A stretch of DNA of 64,000 nt, from assembly GCF_013184545.1 (NCBI RefSeq), contig NZ_JAAOJA010000001.1:124001-188000 (forward strand), read 5' to 3'. Made by a program: the position numbers and the translations under genes. Position 1 is the stretch's first letter. Each line of letters begins with the position of its first letter. The notes below the pieces were generated by a model. The model saw only the letters and a list, made by a program, of their open reading frames with translations. It ran no database searches and was not told the DNA's origin. The DNA comes from Pseudomonas tumuqii (GTDB taxonomy: Bacteria; Pseudomonadota; Gammaproteobacteria; Pseudomonadales; Pseudomonadaceae). This document shows positions 50,132-57,921 of this stretch, one piece after another.

Positions 50132-50989
50132 ATGAACTACCGTCACGCCTTCCATGCCGGCAACCATGCCGATGTGTTGAAACACGTTATCTTGAGTCGC
50201 CTGATTGCCCTGCTGTCACGCAAGGAGGCGCCCTTCGCCTACCTCGACAGCCATGCTGGCGTGGGCCTCTACGACCTCGCCGGGGACCAGGCCAGCCGCA
50301 CCGGCGAATGGCTGCAGGGCATCGCCCGGCTGTGGCAGGCCGAGGATGTACCGGATCAATTGGTCGATTACCTGGAAGTCATTCGCGCCATGAACCCCGA
50401 CGGCGTGCTGCGTCATTACCCCGGCTCGCCGGAGCTGGCACGCATGCTGACGCGCGAACAGGATCGCCTGCACCTCAACGAGAAACACCCGGAAGACGGC
50501 CGCCTGCTCAAGGAAAACATGGCCGGCGACCGCCGCGTCGCCGTGCACCTGGGCGAAGGCTGGTACGTGTCGCGTGCCTTGCTGCCGACCCGCGAGAAGC
50601 GCGTGCTGCTGCTGATCGACCCGCCTTTCGAGCAGGCCGACGAACTGGAGCGTTGCGTGCAGTCGCTGAACGAGGCGATCGGCCGGATGCGTCAGGCGGT
50701 GGTGGCGATCTGGTATCCGATCAAGGAGCTGGGCCAGCTCAGGCGCTTCTACCGCGACCTGGAAAAGAGCAACGCGCCCAAGCTGCTGCGCATCGAACTC
50801 TATGTGCATCCCGCCGACGACGCGCAACGCCTGAACGGTTCCGGCCTGGTGATCAGCAATCCGCCCTGGGGCCTGGAGGACGAGCTCAAGCAGATCCTGC
50901 CCTGGCTGACCACCTTGCTCGGGCAAAGCCAGGCCGGTTGGCGCATGGATTGGCTGATCGAGGAGCAAGCGGCAGGCGGTAAGCCATAA
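50132..50989 (+). CDS. rlmJ: 23S rRNA (adenine(2030)-N(6))-methyltransferase
   Basis: 285 residues, RlmJ. The N-terminus MNYRHAFHAGNHADVLKHVIL is the family mark (YRHxFHAGNxADVLKH), motif I-like YLDSHAGVGLYDL binds SAM, and the catalytic DPPF-type motif is LLIDPPFEQADE. It methylates A2030 in 23S rRNA. The start is ATG 50132. Matches the conserved gene between the acyl-CoA dehydrogenase and msrA in P. aeruginosa; here the tautomerase/MFS/LysR block is inserted beforehand. Confidence 0.95.
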   Translation: MNYRHAFHAGNHADVLKHVILSRLIALLSRKEAPFAYLDSHAGVGLYDLAGDQASRTGEWLQGIARLWQAEDVPDQLVDYLEVIRAMNPDGVLRHYPGSPELARMLTREQDRLHLNEKHPEDGRLLKENMAGDRRVAVHLGEGWYVSRALLPTREKRVLLLIDPPFEQADELERCVQSLNEAIGRMRQAVVAIWYPIKELGQLRRFYRDLEKSNAPKLLRIELYVHPADDAQRLNGSGLVISNPPWGLEDELKQILPWLTTLLGQSQAGWRMDWLIEEQAAGGKP

Positions 50990-50991
50990 GC

Positions 50992-51010
50992 CTCAAGCGA
51001 ACAGCTTGAG
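50992..51010. terminator. Hairpin between converging rlmJ and msrA
   Basis: CTCAAGC-GAACA-GCTTGAG, a perfect 7-bp stem just after the rlmJ stop, in a 58-base convergent gap. No strong T-run, so terminator function is only likely. Confidence 0.45.
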
Positions 51011-51047
51011 CGGCGCAGATCGCCCGCCCGCCTGACCTATATGCCGG

Positions 51048-51695
51048 CTACGCCGGCAAGCACACTCCGGTGCCGCCCAGGCCGCAATAGCCGCCGGGGT
51101 TCTTCGCCAGGTACTGCTGGTGGTAGGCCTCGGCATAGTAGAAGGGCGGGGCCTCGGCGATTTCGGTGGTGATGGGGCCGAAGCCGGCCTGTTCCAGCTC
51201 GGCTTGAAACTTCGCCTGGCTGGCTTTGGCGGCGGCCAGCTGCTCGGCGCCATAGCAGTAGATCGCCGAGCGGTACTGGCTGCCGACGTCGTTGCCCTGG
51301 CGCATGCCCTGGGTCGGGTTGTGCGCTTCCCAGAAGACTTTCAGCAGCGCCTCGTAACTGGTCTGTTGCGGGTCGAAGACCACCAGCACCGCTTCGGTGT
51401 GGCCGGTCAGGCCGGAGCAGGTTTCCTCGTAGGTCGGGTTGGGCGTATGGCCGCCGGCATAGCCGACGGCGGTGGTCCACACCCCCGGTTGCTGCCAGAA
51501 ACGTCGCTCGGCGCCCCAGAAACAGCCAAGGGCGAGCACCGCCTGCTGCATGCCGGCCGGGAAGGGCGCCTGCAACGGGTGGCCGTTGACGTAATGGGCG
51601 TCCGGTACGGGCAGCGGCGTATCACGGCCGGGCAGAGCCTGCTCGGCGTTGGGCAGTTCGAGTTGGTGGGCAAGAATTTGCGAACGCAGGACCAT
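51048..51695 (-). CDS. msrA: Peptide-methionine (S)-S-oxide reductase MsrA
   Basis: 215 residues. Catalytic [11 protein letters not shown] block near residue 55 (Cys 55 approx), and two resolving cysteines in the C-terminal tail [15 protein letters not shown]. It repairs oxidised methionine. ATG 51695 ([21 protein letters not shown]) matches the Pseudomonas N-terminus; a frame six codons longer also exists. It is followed by dipA in the P. aeruginosa order, here on the same strand. Confidence 0.95.
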   Translation of the reverse strand: MVLRSQILAHQLELPNAEQALPGRDTPLPVPDAHYVNGHPLQAPFPAGMQQAVLALGCFWGAERRFWQQPGVWTTAVGYAGGHTPNPTYEETCSGLTGHTEAVLVVFDPQQTSYEALLKVFWEAHNPTQGMRQGNDVGSQYRSAIYCYGAEQLAAAKASQAKFQAELEQAGFGPITTEIAEAPPFYYAEAYHQQYLAKNPGGYCGLGGTGVCLPA

Positions 51696-51844
51696 GAACG
51701 ATTTCCTCAACATAAGCGGGTGTATTGGTAGACCGCGCGCATGGCGCGGTGTTACAGGTCGTTGTCGGGATCGCCTAGCCGGCCGTTGAAAACTGCCAGC
51801 GTTGCTCCTCTTGATAAAAGCGAGGGGGCGTTAAAAACGGCCGG

Positions 51845-54469
51845 TTAGCGGCAGGGATAGCGCTGCAGTCTGGCGATCAGTTCGCCCGCGGCGATTGGCC
51901 GGTCGAACAGGTAGCCCTGGCCGATGTCGCAGTGCTGGCGGCGGAGGAAGCCCAGTTGCGCCGCGGTTTCGATGCCTTCGGCGACTACCGTGAGTTTCAG
52001 TTTATGCGCCATGGCGATCACTGCCGAGGTGATCTCCATGTCGTCCTGATTTTCCGGGATGTCCTTGATGAAGCTGCGGTCGATCTTGATCACGTCGATG
52101 GGGTATTTCTTCAGGTAGCTGAGCGACGAATAACCGGTGCCGAAGTCGTCCATCGCCAGGGTCAGGCCCAGGCTTTTCAGGCGGCTGAGTTGGTGACGGG
52201 TGTCGTCGGTGGCCTCCAGCAGCAGGCTTTCGGTCAATTCCAGTTCCAGCAGGTTTGGCGCCAGCAGCTCCTCGTGCAGGATCGCGGCGATCGAGCCAAC
52301 CAGATCGGGATCGGAGAACTGCTTGGGCGACAGGTTGATTGCTACCTGCAGGTTGCCCAGGCCGGCGGCGGTCAACTGCTTGCTCATGTGGCAGGCCTGG
52401 CGCACCACCCATTTGCCGATGGGGATGATCAGCCCGGTTTCCTCGGCCACGCCGATGAACTGGTCCGGCTGGATCATGCCTTTCTCCGGGTGGTGCCAGC
52501 GCAGCAGCGCCTCCATGCCGACCAGCCGGCCAGTCTTCAGGCACAGCTTGGGTTGATAGAACACTTCCAGCTCGTTCTGGGTCAGCGCGCGGCGCAGGTT
52601 GTTCTCGACGAACAGTTTGTAGTCGGCCTCGGCGTTCAGGACCTCGGTGAAGACTTGCAATTGGTGCTTGCCGTTGGCCTTGGCCTTGTGCAGCGCCAGG
52701 CCGGCATGCTTCATCAGGGTGTGTGGATCCGCCCCGTGTTCTGGCATGCAGGCCACGCCCACCGAGCCGGTGACGCTGATCAATTGGTTGTCGACGAACA
52801 GTGGCTTGTCCAGGGTGTGCAGCACCTGGTGGGCCAGTTGTTGGGCGCCAGCCAGGTCGGCGGCTTCCAGCAGGATGGCGAATTCGTTGCTGGCGAAGCG
52901 CGCGAGCATGCCGCTCGGCGTGAGGCTGTTGCGCAGGCGCCGGGCGAGGCTGATGAGCAGCTTGTCGCCGGTCTGGTGGCCGAGGCTGTCGTTGATCCGC
53001 TTGAAGTTGTCGATGTCCACCAGCAGCAGGCTGAACGGTTTGCCGGCATCGCTGGCAAAGCGGCGTTCCAGGGCGCGGATAAAGGCGTAGCGGTTACCCA
53101 GGCCGGTGAGGCTGTCGCTGTAGGCCAGGCGTTCGATGCGTTGCTGGGCCTGCTTGGTTTCGGTGATGTCTTCGTAGATGCCGATGTAATGGGTCAGGAT
53201 GCCGTCGTCGGCATGCACCTTGGAGATCGACAGTTGCCCCCAGTAGGGGTCGAGGTTCTTGCGCCGGCTCTTGAATTCGCCTTGCCAGCTGTTGTGTTCG
53301 CAGAGGCTGGCGGGCGCCTCGAAGAGCAACTCGCCGAGGTTTTCCAGGGCCGGCAGCTCGGACAGGCGGCGGCCCTGTACCTCGGCGGAACTGTACAGGG
53401 TGATGGCGGTAAAACTCGGGTTGACGTATTCCACCAGGCCGTCGCGATCGATCAGGATAAAGGCGCTGGCACTCTGCTCGACGGCACGCTTGAACAGGTG
53501 CAGCTCGCTGGTGGCGCTGCGCCGTTGCTGATTGCTCAGCACTTGCGCGTACTGATCGGCCAGTTCGCCGGCGAAGGCAATTTCGTCGGCCTGCCAGACG
53601 CGCCGAGAGCCTGTGTGCTCCAGGCACAGCACGCCGACCACTTCGCCGCCGACCCGGATGCTGGCATCGAGCATGGCCTCAATGCCCATTGGTTGCAGGT
53701 AGGTCGCAGACATCTCACGGGTGCGTGGGTCGAGACAGGCGTCGTGGGCGTCAATCGCCCGACCACCGTGCAGTGCTTGCAGGTAGTTGGGGAACGCGTC
53801 GATTGTGATCGGCGTGGCACGTTCATGGCCGTCGATGTCACGGCGAAACAGGGCTACGGGCTCAAGACTGGCGCCATTGAGCATCCAGATGCTCGCCCGT
53901 GCCACGTTATAGACGCGGCAGGCCGTACGGGTGATCAGTTCGGCGGCTTCACGCAGCGCATCGCTGGTGGTGTAGCGCTGGCGCGCCAGACGCACGATCA
54001 GGCTTTGCTGGGCATGCGAGCGCTGCTGCCGCTCCTGCTCTTCGCCGCTTGGCGCGGGCGGGAGCGGATCGCTGGTGTCGGCGGTGGCTATCAGGTAGCC
54101 GCGCAGCAGCTGCCGGCCGTGTTGTTTGAACGGTTCGCCCATTTCCATCAGGCAGATGGGGCCGTGTGCGGTGTGCAGGGTGTAATTCACCAGATAATGC
54201 GCTTGCTGCGCCAGTTGCAGCTGAATGCGGTCATGCAACCGATGGCGAGCTTCAGGCTCCATCAGGCAGGCATAGGGGGCATCGATCAGTGCGCAGAGTT
54301 CGCTGGCGGGGATGCCGAACTGGCGTTCGCAGGCCGGGTCTATAAATAACAGCGTCCAGCTCGCCTCGTTCAATCGTTCGAAGCGCAGCATGCCGAGCCT
54401 CGACGGCACTGGCAACTGTGTCACAACCTCGGATGCTAACCGGCTCACGGCATCGGTATGGCTTTTCAT
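51845..54469 (-). CDS. dipA: c-di-GMP phosphodiesterase DipA (PAS-GAF-PAS-GGDEF-EAL)
   Basis: 874 residues. In order: an N-terminal PAS-like domain (about 25-125), GAF (about 160-310), PAS (about 320-430), GGDEF (about 440-600) and EAL (about 610-870). The GGDEF site reads ASNEF, so cyclase activity should be lost. The EAL domain keeps MEALLRW, NLSPKQF, LELTESLLLE, and DDFGTGYSSLSYLKKYP, so phosphodiesterase activity is expected. In P. aeruginosa the homologue lowers c-di-GMP during biofilm dispersion. ATG 54469 is used; TTG 54472 precedes it. Downstream, an inverted repeat CCGGCCGTT/AACGGCCGG brackets 51779-51844. Confidence 0.92.
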   Translation of the reverse strand: MKSHTDAVSRLASEVVTQLPVPSRLGMLRFERLNEASWTLLFIDPACERQFGIPASELCALIDAPYACLMEPEARHRLHDRIQLQLAQQAHYLVNYTLHTAHGPICLMEMGEPFKQHGRQLLRGYLIATADTSDPLPPAPSGEEQERQQRSHAQQSLIVRLARQRYTTSDALREAAELITRTACRVYNVARASIWMLNGASLEPVALFRRDIDGHERATPITIDAFPNYLQALHGGRAIDAHDACLDPRTREMSATYLQPMGIEAMLDASIRVGGEVVGVLCLEHTGSRRVWQADEIAFAGELADQYAQVLSNQQRRSATSELHLFKRAVEQSASAFILIDRDGLVEYVNPSFTAITLYSSAEVQGRRLSELPALENLGELLFEAPASLCEHNSWQGEFKSRRKNLDPYWGQLSISKVHADDGILTHYIGIYEDITETKQAQQRIERLAYSDSLTGLGNRYAFIRALERRFASDAGKPFSLLLVDIDNFKRINDSLGHQTGDKLLISLARRLRNSLTPSGMLARFASNEFAILLEAADLAGAQQLAHQVLHTLDKPLFVDNQLISVTGSVGVACMPEHGADPHTLMKHAGLALHKAKANGKHQLQVFTEVLNAEADYKLFVENNLRRALTQNELEVFYQPKLCLKTGRLVGMEALLRWHHPEKGMIQPDQFIGVAEETGLIIPIGKWVVRQACHMSKQLTAAGLGNLQVAINLSPKQFSDPDLVGSIAAILHEELLAPNLLELELTESLLLEATDDTRHQLSRLKSLGLTLAMDDFGTGYSSLSYLKKYPIDVIKIDRSFIKDIPENQDDMEITSAVIAMAHKLKLTVVAEGIETAAQLGFLRRQHCDIGQGYLFDRPIAAGELIARLQRYPCR

Positions 54470-54546
54470 CAAGCGGCTGGCTTCCAGTATGCTGGCTGAG
54501 GCGAGGGTTGGGCTCGCTTCACTATAGCGTCGAGTAAGGGTGCATC

Positions 54547-55074
54547 ATGCATTTGCGACTGACAAGAGAACTAATTCACGCCGTGTGTTTGCTTGGTTGC
54601 CTGGTTGCACCGCCGGCCCTGGCCGGCGAACCGGCAGCGGGGCTGAGCAGCGCCGAACAGGCCGGTTATCTGGCCGACGTGCAGCGCCTGTACCTGAGTC
54701 AGGACGAGCGCCAGGCCCTGTTGCTACACAGCAATGCGCTGCTGACCAGCTACGCCCTGCGCGCTGGCTATCAGGTGGGCCAGGCGCAACGTCAGGATCT
54801 GCTCTACCAGTTGCGCCTGGGCGCGCCCGGTGAGTTGATACTGCGCGAGGAGATTCGTGGCCAAGGCAGCGACGTGGCCGTGCGCAACCAGCGCATTGCG
54901 CTGTTCGGCGTCGATCCGTTTATCCGTTACGACTGCCCGTCCAGTGGCATCAGCTGCGTGCTGTACAACCCGGTCGATGGCAGCCCGCTGCTGACCATCG
55001 TGCGCAATCACCAGGGTGCGGCCGAACTGGCCAAGGCGCTGAGCTTTCTGATCCGCAGGGTGCAGAAGGGCTGA
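54547..55074 (+). CDS. Secreted protein of unknown function
   Basis: 175 residues with a Sec-type signal peptide (HAVCLLGCLVAPPALA, cleavage near residue 26). The mature protein has alternating charged/hydrophobic helices and a pair of cysteines in YDCPSSGISCVLY (residues 127-136), likely a disulfide. No family recognised. ATG 54547 is preceded by AAGGGTG. It is divergent from dipA by 77 bases and opens the accessory block that ends at aceF. It might be periplasmic; no further inference is justified. Confidence 0.72.
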   Translation: MHLRLTRELIHAVCLLGCLVAPPALAGEPAAGLSSAEQAGYLADVQRLYLSQDERQALLLHSNALLTSYALRAGYQVGQAQRQDLLYQLRLGAPGELILREEIRGQGSDVAVRNQRIALFGVDPFIRYDCPSSGISCVLYNPVDGSPLLTIVRNHQGAAELAKALSFLIRRVQKG

Positions 55075-55168
55075 GGGGCAGCGGGCACGCCATACCGTAC
55101 GTCGCGGCTTTGCTCGAATGGGGCGCCGGGTGCCATCCTGATCGAAGCGCTATCGGGAGTATCGGTCC

Positions 55169-55591
55169 ATGCCGCAGGCGTGTTGGCAACACCTCGATCA
55201 CGGTGCCGATATCGGCGTGCGCGGCTATGCCGGCTCGCTGGCCGAGGCGTTCGCCCAGGCCGCACTGGCGCTGACCGCGCTGATCACCGCGCCCGAGGGG
55301 ATAGTCGAACGCGAGGCGGTGAGCATCGAGTGCCGCGAAGCCGATCCGGAGTTGTTGCTGTACGACTGGCTCAACGCGGTGATCTACACCATGGCCACCC
55401 GTGGCCTGCTGTTCGGGCGCTTCCAGGTGGTCATCGAGGGCGATCGGCTGAGCGCCACCGCCTACGGCGAGCCCGTGGACCGGCCGCGGCATCGGCCGGC
55501 TGTCGAAGTCAAGGGCGCCACCCTGACCGAACTCGAGGTGCGCCGGGTCGCCCCCGACCAGTGGCTGGCACAGTGCATCGTCGACGTCTGA
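55169..55591 (+). CDS. Archease
   Basis: 140 residues. Archease is the cofactor that activates RtcB ligases. Family features: an N-terminal LDHGADIGVRGYAGSLAEAFAQAALAL, LLLYDWLNAVIYTMATRG and the C-terminal metal-binding acidic segment AQCIVDV. It directly precedes rtcB (18 bases apart), which supports this assignment strongly. ATG 55169. In the RtcB system archease promotes formation of the RtcB-GMP intermediate and widens NTP use. Confidence 0.93.
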   Translation: MPQACWQHLDHGADIGVRGYAGSLAEAFAQAALALTALITAPEGIVEREAVSIECREADPELLLYDWLNAVIYTMATRGLLFGRFQVVIEGDRLSATAYGEPVDRPRHRPAVEVKGATLTELEVRRVAPDQWLAQCIVDV

Positions 55592-55609
55592 ATGCGGAAG
55601 TGGACGACT

Positions 55610-57040
55610 ATGGACCTGAACAAGTTCGAAACCGTGGGCGAACAGCGTTGGCGTATCCCGCCGCGGGGCGCCATGCGCGTGCCGGGCATCATCTTCGCCA
55701 GCCGCGAACTGCTTGCGGCGATGGACGACAAGGTCTACCAGCAGACCTGCAACGTCGCCGCCCTGCCCGGCATCGTCGAGGCCGCCTACGCCATGCCGGA
55801 TGCCCATTGGGGCTATGGCTTCCCGATCGGCGGGGTGGCGGCGTTCGATGCCGAGGCCGGCGGGGTGGTCTCCGCCGGCGGCGTCGGCTTCGACATCTCC
55901 TGCGGTGTGCGCCTGCTGCACACCGGCCTGGTGGAACAGGACATCCGTGGCGTGCAACCGGCATTGGCCGATGCCCTGTTCCGCGATATCCCCGCCGGCG
56001 TCGGCAGCCGCGGCGCCTTGCGCCTCGGTGCGGCGGCGATGGATGCGATGCTGCGCGGCGGCGCGCGCTGGGCGGTGGAGCAAGGCTTCGGCAGCCCGCA
56101 GGACCTGGCGTTGATCGAGGAGCAGGGTTGCATGGCCGACGCCGAGCCGGGCGAGGTGTCGGCCGAGGCCAAGCGGCGCCAGCGCGACGAGATGGGCACC
56201 CTGGGCTCGGGCAACCACTACCTGGAAGTGCAGCGCGTCGTGCAGCTGTTCGACGAGCGCCTGGCGCAGGCCTTCGGCATCCGCCTGGGCGACATCAAGA
56301 TCAGCATCCACTGCGGGTCGCGCGGCCTCGGCCACCAGATCGGCAGCGAATTCCTGCGGCGCATGGCGGTCGCCGCGGCCGGCTTCGGCATCGCGCTGCC
56401 CGACCGCGAGCTGGCCTGCGCGCCCATCGGCTCCGCGCTCGGCCAGCAGTACCTGGGGGCGATGCGGGCTGCGATCAACTGCGCATTGGCCAACCGGCAG
56501 ATCATTACCAACCTGGCCCGCGAGACCTTCGCCCGCCTGCTGCCCCAGGCGCGCTTGAGCCTGCTGTTCGACGTTTCGCACAACACCTGCAAGCGCGAGA
56601 CGCACAGCCTCGATGGCCGCCCGCGCGAGCTCTACGTGCACCGCAAGGGCGCCACGCGGGCCTTCGGGCCGGGGCATCCACAGCTACCGCCGGCCTACCG
56701 TGCGGTCGGCCAGCCGGTGCTGATCGGTGGCACCATGGGCACCGCCTCCTACGTGCTGGCCGGCACCGCCACCGGCATGGGCCTGGCCTTCGGCAGCGCC
56801 TGCCATGGTGCCGGGCGGGCCATGAGCCGACACCAGGCCAGCCGCCTGTGGAGCGGCGAACGCCTGCGCGACGAACTGGCCGCGCGCGGCGTGCTGATCC
56901 GCAGCCCGTCCTGGCGCGGTGTCGCGGAAGAGGCGCCGGGCGCCTACAAGGACGTCGATGCGGTGGCCCTGGCCGCGGAGCTGGCCGGCCTGGCGCGGCG
57001 GGTCGCGCGCCTGGAGCCGCTGGTCTGCATCAAGGGCTAG
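55610..57040 (+). CDS. rtcB: RNA ligase RtcB
   Basis: 476 residues. Ligates 2',3'-cyclic phosphate or 3'-phosphate RNA ends to 5'-OH ends using GTP and manganese. Metal-binding motifs: PDAHWGYGFPIGG, VGFDISCGVR (Cys), GSGNHYLEVQ and HCGSRGLGHQ. The guanylylated histidine is expected in ACHGAGRAMSR near the C-terminus. Two starts compete: ATG 55592 directly after the archease stop, and ATG 55610, which I prefer because GGAAG lies 10 bases ahead and the sequence then begins MDLNKFETVG as in related proteins. No rtcA or rtcR gene is in the window. Confidence 0.92.
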   Translation: MDLNKFETVGEQRWRIPPRGAMRVPGIIFASRELLAAMDDKVYQQTCNVAALPGIVEAAYAMPDAHWGYGFPIGGVAAFDAEAGGVVSAGGVGFDISCGVRLLHTGLVEQDIRGVQPALADALFRDIPAGVGSRGALRLGAAAMDAMLRGGARWAVEQGFGSPQDLALIEEQGCMADAEPGEVSAEAKRRQRDEMGTLGSGNHYLEVQRVVQLFDERLAQAFGIRLGDIKISIHCGSRGLGHQIGSEFLRRMAVAAAGFGIALPDRELACAPIGSALGQQYLGAMRAAINCALANRQIITNLARETFARLLPQARLSLLFDVSHNTCKRETHSLDGRPRELYVHRKGATRAFGPGHPQLPPAYRAVGQPVLIGGTMGTASYVLAGTATGMGLAFGSACHGAGRAMSRHQASRLWSGERLRDELAARGVLIRSPSWRGVAEEAPGAYKDVDAVALAAELAGLARRVARLEPLVCIKG

Positions 57041-57141
57041 GTCGGGCGATTCCCGACCCGTGGCTGACCGGGCGCTGGCGCATCTGGCTGTTCGGGGCGA
57101 TGCTTGATGCAAACCTTTGCCGATCGAGGGGAGTGCGCAAG

Positions 57142-57525
57142 ATGCTGAATGTCAATCCCGATACCGTCTGTCGCCTGATCGCCTTGGCCCGCGTGTTCCA
57201 TGCCAAGGAGGCGGTCTCCATCCCCCAGGAACCCACCAGCCCGAGCGATGACTGGGCGCTGCAGGTGCTCGCCGACCACGCGGACGACGAGGTATTCCTG
57301 GAGTTCAAGTCGATCGTCGACGACCTCGAGCCCGACCAGCAGCAGGAGGTGGTGGCGCTGCTCTGGCTGGGCCGCGGTGATGCGGCGCAGGAAGATTGGG
57401 GGGAACTGCTCGAACAGGCCGCTGACGACTGGAACGAACGCACGGCCGAGTACCTGATCGCCCATCCCTACTTGGCCGATCACCTGCAGGAAGGCCTGGA
57501 TATATTCGGCTACACCTGCGAATAA
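57142..57525 (+). CDS. DUF3775-like small protein
   Basis: 127 residues. It begins MLNVNPDTVCRLIALARVFHAKEAV and has the acidic helical body DDEVFLEFKSIVDDLEPDQQQEVVALLWLGRGD and AADDWNERTAEYLIAHPYLADHLQEGL, which I associate with DUF3775, a family of unknown function. ATG 57142 has GGGGAG (57128-57133) upstream. An upstream frame continues through rtcB in another phase and is ignored. It sits 101 bases after rtcB in the same direction and may be cotranscribed. Confidence 0.75.
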   Translation: MLNVNPDTVCRLIALARVFHAKEAVSIPQEPTSPSDDWALQVLADHADDEVFLEFKSIVDDLEPDQQQEVVALLWLGRGDAAQEDWGELLEQAADDWNERTAEYLIAHPYLADHLQEGLDIFGYTCE

Positions 57526-57587
57526 GGGCACCGGCGTTCCGACGCTGCGTCGGCGGCATTGCAGATGATCCACTTGGAGGAAGCGCC

Positions 57588-57875
57588 ATGGCGACTTACA
57601 TCATTCTCAGTCAGGCGGCGGCCGGCACCTTCGCCTCGCCGCAGGAGTTCAAGCAGATGGCCGACGATGTGTCGGAGCGGATCAAGCGCGAATGCCCGGA
57701 TGTGATCTGGGGCCAGAGTTACGCCACCATGGGCCGCTTCGACGTCATCGACATCATCGAGTCGGACGACCCGCTGCAGGTCGAGAAGGCGGCGATGATC
57801 ATCCGCGCCTACGGCAAGGCCAATACCCAGACGCTGCTGGCCACGCCCTGGCGGGAATTCCTGGCGGCGCTCTAG
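57588..57875 (+). CDS. GYD-domain protein
   Basis: 95 residues, beta-alpha-beta ferredoxin-like GYD domain (MATYIILSQAAAGTF ... YATMGRFDVIDIIESDDPLQVEKAAMIIRAYGKANTQTLLATPWREF). The G-Y/R-F-D element is seen as MGRFDVID. Function of the family is unknown. ATG 57588 with AGGAAG (57576-57581) ribosome site. Last plus-strand gene of the accessory block. Confidence 0.85.
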   Translation: MATYIILSQAAAGTFASPQEFKQMADDVSERIKRECPDVIWGQSYATMGRFDVIDIIESDDPLQVEKAAMIIRAYGKANTQTLLATPWREFLAAL

Positions 57876-57921
57876 GGTCTGTGTTGCCGTTTCGCGGCTC
57901 GCCGCGTCTACGGCACCTGGC

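Noticed and set aside
55592..55609. Upstream ATG as the rtcB start
   Set aside because: It lacks a ribosome site; the ATG at 55610 has GGAAG ahead and a better family N-terminus. It cannot be excluded.
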